This document shows positions 61,001 through 64,000 of a stretch of 64,000 nucleotides of DNA, piece after piece. Below the pieces are notes generated by a model, which saw only the letters and a program-made list of their open reading frames with translations, was not told where the DNA came from and did not search any database. Source of the DNA: Sipunculus nudus (Eukaryota > Annelida > Sipuncula > Golfingiida > Sipunculidae); the NCBI GenBank assembly GCA_026874595.1, contig CM049317.1:37546401-37610400 (forward strand). The letters are read 5' to 3'. Within the stretch, counting starts at the first letter, position 1. Each line of letters begins with the position of its first letter. A program made the position numbers and the translations under genes.

Positions 61001-63182
61001 ACCTGGAATAAAGGGAATAATTACAATAAATATCATCAAATGGGAAAGTGTGGGAAATAAAATACCTTTAAATGGGGCACTTTTCCCTTCGTTAATTAAC
61101 TTCTAAATGTTACCAGCACCATAAGCCCATAGTTTGCCTGTCTTAAATTGTGTTTCATTATGACATAATCCGGCGTACACATCTGGATCTGCATTGTGTT
61201 CTAAACTTAATTTCTAATGATCATCCTGATTGGTTTCTTTCAAGATCTACTACTTCTAAGCTGACTTCTTCTCAAGACTTGCTCAGTTAGTTAAATTTTA
61301 GGTTATTTGACAGAAAACATACGCACAAACACGCAAATGGAAAATAGACAGGTGACAATCAAAGATCTTTTTTTTTTATGACAGAGATGTACGTTTCAAG
61401 AAATGCTTATCATCAAGTGCGGCAAGGGGGCATGTCCCTCCCCAGAGGGATGGCGTGTTTGAGGGGGTATGTGCGTGTGTTGGTGTGTGTGGGTGTATGA
61501 AAACGATCTCTTTATAATTAGAATCCACCACCGAATTCCTAAGTTTTTTTTATATTTATAGTGTTTACAATTAATTCTGAATCCTTTATTGACAAGTTCC
61601 ATTTCTGCTTCAGAGTTCGGTAAGCGTTTGACACGCTAGATCATTCAATATTGCTTAAAAGACTTCAACTGACATTTGGTATACATGACACAGTACTTTC
61701 ATGGTTTTCCTCATATCTGAGAAACCGCTCCCAAGCTGTTATTGTTGACGGTAGATTGTCTGACCCATGCTCTCTATTGTACGGGCTCCCCCAGGGTTCC
61801 GTGTTGGGGCCTGTACTTTTTACTTTATATTCACAACCTTTGTCTGATATTATAACTGCTCATAATTGTGCTTTTCATAAGTATGCGGATGACACCGAGC
61901 TATCTAAAAGTAACGAACCGGACCAATTTAGTTCTGTACAGTTGAGTATACAGAATTGTATTGAAGATGTCCTCTCTTGGATGACCAGCAACAAACTTAA
62001 ACTGAATACTGATAAGACCGAAGTTATGCCAGTTGGCTCTCACTCCTGTCTTCAGATGATTAACAATGCCCCCCTTAGCGTTTGTGGTAGTAATGTAACT
62101 TTCCAGACTTCTGTGAAATACCTCGGTGTGAAAATTGATCGAACACTTTCCATGCATGATCATATTAATAGCGTGTGTCGTGCAGTTTTTCTCGAACTCC
62201 GACGTATTGCTTCCATCCGGCGTTTCCTAACCTCCAGCGTTTGTGCTAGGCTAGTCTGTGCTACTATTACATCACGCCTTGATTTTTGTAATTCAATTTT
62301 GGTAGGTTTACGTTAGAACAAATCTCACGGTTGCAAATGCTTCAAAATAATGCAGCCCGTGTTATTCTTAAAAAAACGAAAAAGGGACCATGTTACGCCG
62401 TTACTTAAGGAACTCCACTGGCTGCCAGTTCAGCATCGGATACAATACAAACTCGCAGTCCTTGTTTATAGATATTTTGATGGATCACTGCCACCATATC
62501 TTTCGTCAAAACTATGTATTTATCGGCCGGTGCGCACCCTACGCTCTTCTAACGAAAGTCTTCTAATATTGCCTAAGTGCCGTACGAAAGTCGGTGAACG
62601 TTCTTTCAGTTATATTGCCCCTAAGATTTGGAATTCCCTTCCAGCTGAACTTAGAAAATCCCCCACTATTAATACTTTTAAGACAAATCTTAAAACATAC
62701 CTATTTCTGCAGGCATTTTGTAATTAGCAACATTTACCATACATGTATTCTCGGGTGTGTGTGGGTGAGTAGGTGTGTGTGTGTGTGTGTGTGTGAGTGT
62801 GCTTATATATTTATATATTGTGTAACTGATGTGTAAAAATGCAAGCGCTGTGAGTCTGATCTTGGAGTTCAGCGCTATATAAGTACTATTCATTATTATT
62901 ATTATTATTAATATCCACGGTCTGATAGCGATGTTCACGAGTCACTGACCCACTTACCGCCTTGTAAATTCCACCGGGATTTGACTAAACCTATCCAGAA
63001 GGACGACGCTCTAGTCACGTGCTGTTGAAGGTCGTCCCTAGCAACGAGGGTGTCCACTTTGGCAAGATGGCCGCCCTTAGCGAGGCAGTCAGAGTAGGCT
63101 TCAAACCAGGTCACGAGGCTGGTACTAATAAAGAGGCAGTCCCCGGTCCTGGTCACGTTAGTCATTACTCCTGTACAATTCT
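54903..63182 (-). CDS. CTLD transmembrane receptor (gene 2), tail A form, 5' end outside window
   Basis: Seven exons on the minus strand join in frame (1052 nt, about 350 codons with the stop): CTLD N-half, CTLD C-half, two Ser/Thr-rich stalk exons, transmembrane exon and two tail exons. Intron phases follow gene 1 (1-1 for lectin and stalk exons, 1-2 for the membrane exon, 2-1 for the first tail exon). The CTLD is long-form with WTD in place of WND and no EPN or QPD motif. The first visible exon starts in phase 1, so signal peptide and any further domains lie upstream, beyond 64000. The tail has TYDARPDAP, then a basic stretch and an acidic C terminus. It converges on gene 1. Introns are loaded with minisatellites and a LINE. 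Confidence 0.85.
55070..56579. other. Intron between tail A exons, left part
   Basis: AT-rich intron sequence with no recognisable exon or element. Confidence 0.5.
56580..56940. repeat. 48-bp minisatellite, about 7.5 copies
   Basis: The unit contains tattacatgtatttgtcgtt then tgtgatatctgatattttac. A multiple of three, so a short repetitive frame stays open. It lies in the intron between tail A exons. Confidence 0.9.
57314..57435 (-). CDS. Gene 2 tail A exon 1 (DARPDAP)
   Basis: Phase 2 to phase 1. VSPEKTYDARPDAPVANAG, then EFDKAYKNGTAG. The acceptor is chosen at tttcttttaag because it keeps phase 2. Paralogous to the tail B exon at 49565-49692. Confidence 0.85.
57750..57831 (-). CDS. Gene 2 exon: transmembrane helix
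   Basis: Phase 1 to phase 2. LAVFTCVLVVAVIVAIAMFV followed by YYKKTNK. Its phase-2 donor fits both tail A and tail B acceptors. Confidence 0.9.
58165..58660. repeat. 27-bp minisatellite, about 18 copies
   Basis: The unit is close to gactgagcattcataacata plus acagtta, with variants, and fades out toward 58900 as cataacgt-like remnants. It lies in the intron between the transmembrane and stalk exons of gene 2. The minus-strand NAQSNCYVM frame is a by-product. Confidence 0.9.
59226..59348 (-). CDS. Gene 2 exon: Ser/Thr/Pro-rich stalk 2
   Basis: Phase 1 to phase 1. It contains STSRSPGDTSKSG and PTDPDVGQ and ends NSLII before gtaag. It corresponds in position to the single stalk exon of gene 1. 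Confidence 0.82.
60141..60332 (-). CDS. Gene 2 exon: Ser/Thr-rich stalk 1
   Basis: Phase 1 to phase 1, about 64 residues dominated by Thr, Ser and Ala with no Cys, fitting a mucin-like stalk. Confidence 0.85.
60862..61002 (-). CDS. Gene 2 exon: CTLD C-terminal half
   Basis: Phase 1 to phase 1. FNFAPSRPSSSTAQCVQV, YRWTDVAC and IPYFCQD supply the remaining core Cys. No EPN or QPD motif. Confidence 0.88.
61612..62910 (+). pseudogene. 5'-truncated CR1/L2-like LINE in the CTLD intron of gene 2
   Basis: Plus strand, antisense to gene 2. It begins in the polymerase (AFDTLDHSILLKRL), with YGLPQGSVLGPVLF, the catalytic YADDTEL near 61885, NTDKTEVM, VKYLGVKID and SRLDFCNSIL. A stop and frameshift occur near 62312-62360. 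It then continues LLKELHWLPVQHRIQYK, GERSFSYIAPKIWNSLP and FKTNLKTYLF, stop near 62727. The 3' end has gcgctatataagtac and an (ATT)n tail at about 62893-62910, as in L2/CR1 elements. It is the youngest-looking LINE here, but truncated and broken. Confidence 0.88.
62958..63182 (-). CDS. Gene 2 exon: CTLD N-terminal half
   Basis: Phase 1 to phase 1. NCTGVMTNVTRTGDCLF is the long-form Cys pair. VTWFEAYSDCLAKGGHLAKV and FWIGL follow, then SRWNLQG before gtaag. The cut point equals that in both gene 1 CTLDs. The acceptor is taken as gcatcag. Confidence 0.88.
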
Positions 63183-63227
63183 CTGATGCTAAAAGGAATA
63201 TATACATAAATATACATTTCAAGGCCA

Positions 63228-63382
63228 AGATCCTGATCTGGACCAATCTGCGATTGGTAGAGACCAAATCCTGATCGGGATTTAGCCTGGACCAAATCCT
63301 GATCGGGATCTGGTCTTGACCAGTTCCCGATTGGTCCAGACCAGATCCCAATCGGGATTCAGTCAGGCCTAAATCCCGAGCT
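63228..63382. repeat. Self-complementary repeat cluster
   Basis: Several copies of ctgatcgggat and its complement. The best hairpin is 63305-63322 with 63332-63349 (18-bp stem, one mismatch, 9-base loop). It lies in the intron upstream of the first visible gene 2 exon. Confidence 0.7.
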
Positions 63383-63399
63383 TTAATTAATAACAAATA

Positions 63400-63859
63400 G
63401 AATGACTTCCTGTTTAATCAGTTGAAGATTATGGCTACCAGTACTCCTGATCTAGCTGATATCTGTATCTACTTGCTAACTTCACATCCACAAGGCTCTT
63501 ATTTACTTATCAAATCGATGTAAAAAACATTCATATTTATCAAATGATTTTTTATACATACATACATACATGACGTAAAAAGGTAATACACTTCAGAAAA
63601 AGTTTATTCATAAAGTTTAACAAATCTTGAATTTTTACAAAGGTTATTAGAAAGGTTAAGTTGTGCTACAAAATTCAGTAGTATTCTTGTATTCCGTTAA
63701 ACAATTCATGTCAGATATGAATCCTACAAATATTCACTTGTTCAACTGAATCTATGTACTTGAAGTGTGGCGTGGCAGAAATAAAATATTGTCTTGATGA
63801 AATTTAATGTACCTTTAACTGAGGTGAATTTTCCTAAATTTAATCACAAGATATGTGTT
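63400..63859. other. Intron of gene 2, no feature seen
   Basis: AT-rich sequence with no exon recognised on the minus strand. Confidence 0.5.
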
Positions 63860-64000
63860 GTAAGTGGTTACTTATTGATGCTACAGATTACTGGGGGTGT
63901 AGTTACTTACGGGTGATACAAAGTACTTGTGTTGTAGTTACTAACGGACGTTTCAGATGTATTGGTATTACAGTTACTTACGCATATTACAGATGTACTG
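63860..64000. repeat. Start of a tandem repeat of about 36 bp, cut by window end
   Basis: Blocks beginning agttacttac and containing acagatgtac recur about every 36 bases, with moderate divergence, up to the last base. Confidence 0.55.

Overview
This is eukaryotic, animal-type DNA: AT-rich, with long introns, many microsatellites, decayed non-LTR retrotransposons, short terminal-inverted-repeat elements and tRNA-derived SINE-like sequence. The genes are intron-split C-type lectin-like domain (CTLD) receptors, one carrying a WSC domain. Gene style and repeat content suggest an invertebrate, most likely a lophotrochozoan such as a mollusc. That assignment is inference; no species marker is visible.

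Left part (1-24401): intergenic DNA, then a decayed minus-strand LINE (about 2230-4080), then three head-to-tail copies of a 7.26-kb unit (2603-9876, 9877-17134, 17135-24401). Each unit holds the 5' side of that LINE, a GC-rich inverted repeat with arms of about 230 bp, and a roughly 4.05-kb element with hAT-like ends and no visible transposase. The first array copy joins the flanking LINE without a break, so the array looks like a recent tandem duplication of a local segment. Copies 2 and 3 share many variants that copy 1 lacks.

Middle part (24402-35460): no convincing gene. It holds two elements with inverted ends, three or four decayed LINE fragments, one unassigned 128-aa ORF and several (TA)n tracts.

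Gene 1 (plus strand, 35461-46058) has 11 exons that join in phase to give a 506-residue type I membrane protein: signal peptide, CTLD1, CTLD2, Thr-rich stalk, transmembrane helix and a Tyr-rich tail. A two-exon WSC domain sits inside CTLD1, in the phase-1 intron position that is plain in CTLD2.

Gene 2 (minus strand, 63182 down to 54903, 5' end beyond the window) encodes one visible CTLD, a two-exon Ser/Thr-rich stalk, a transmembrane exon and a two-exon tail. A second, phase-compatible copy of both tail exons lies downstream at 49692-48329 with no transmembrane or lectin exon of its own. This suggests alternative cytoplasmic tails or a partial duplication. The two genes are convergent, and all three tails share the motif DARPDAP. 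The family resemblance points to cell-surface recognition receptors with a conserved cytoplasmic docking motif; ligand and signalling role are unknown. The gene 2 introns also carry four minisatellites (54, 18/21, 48 and 27 bp units), a hAT-like MITE and a CR1/L2-like LINE.
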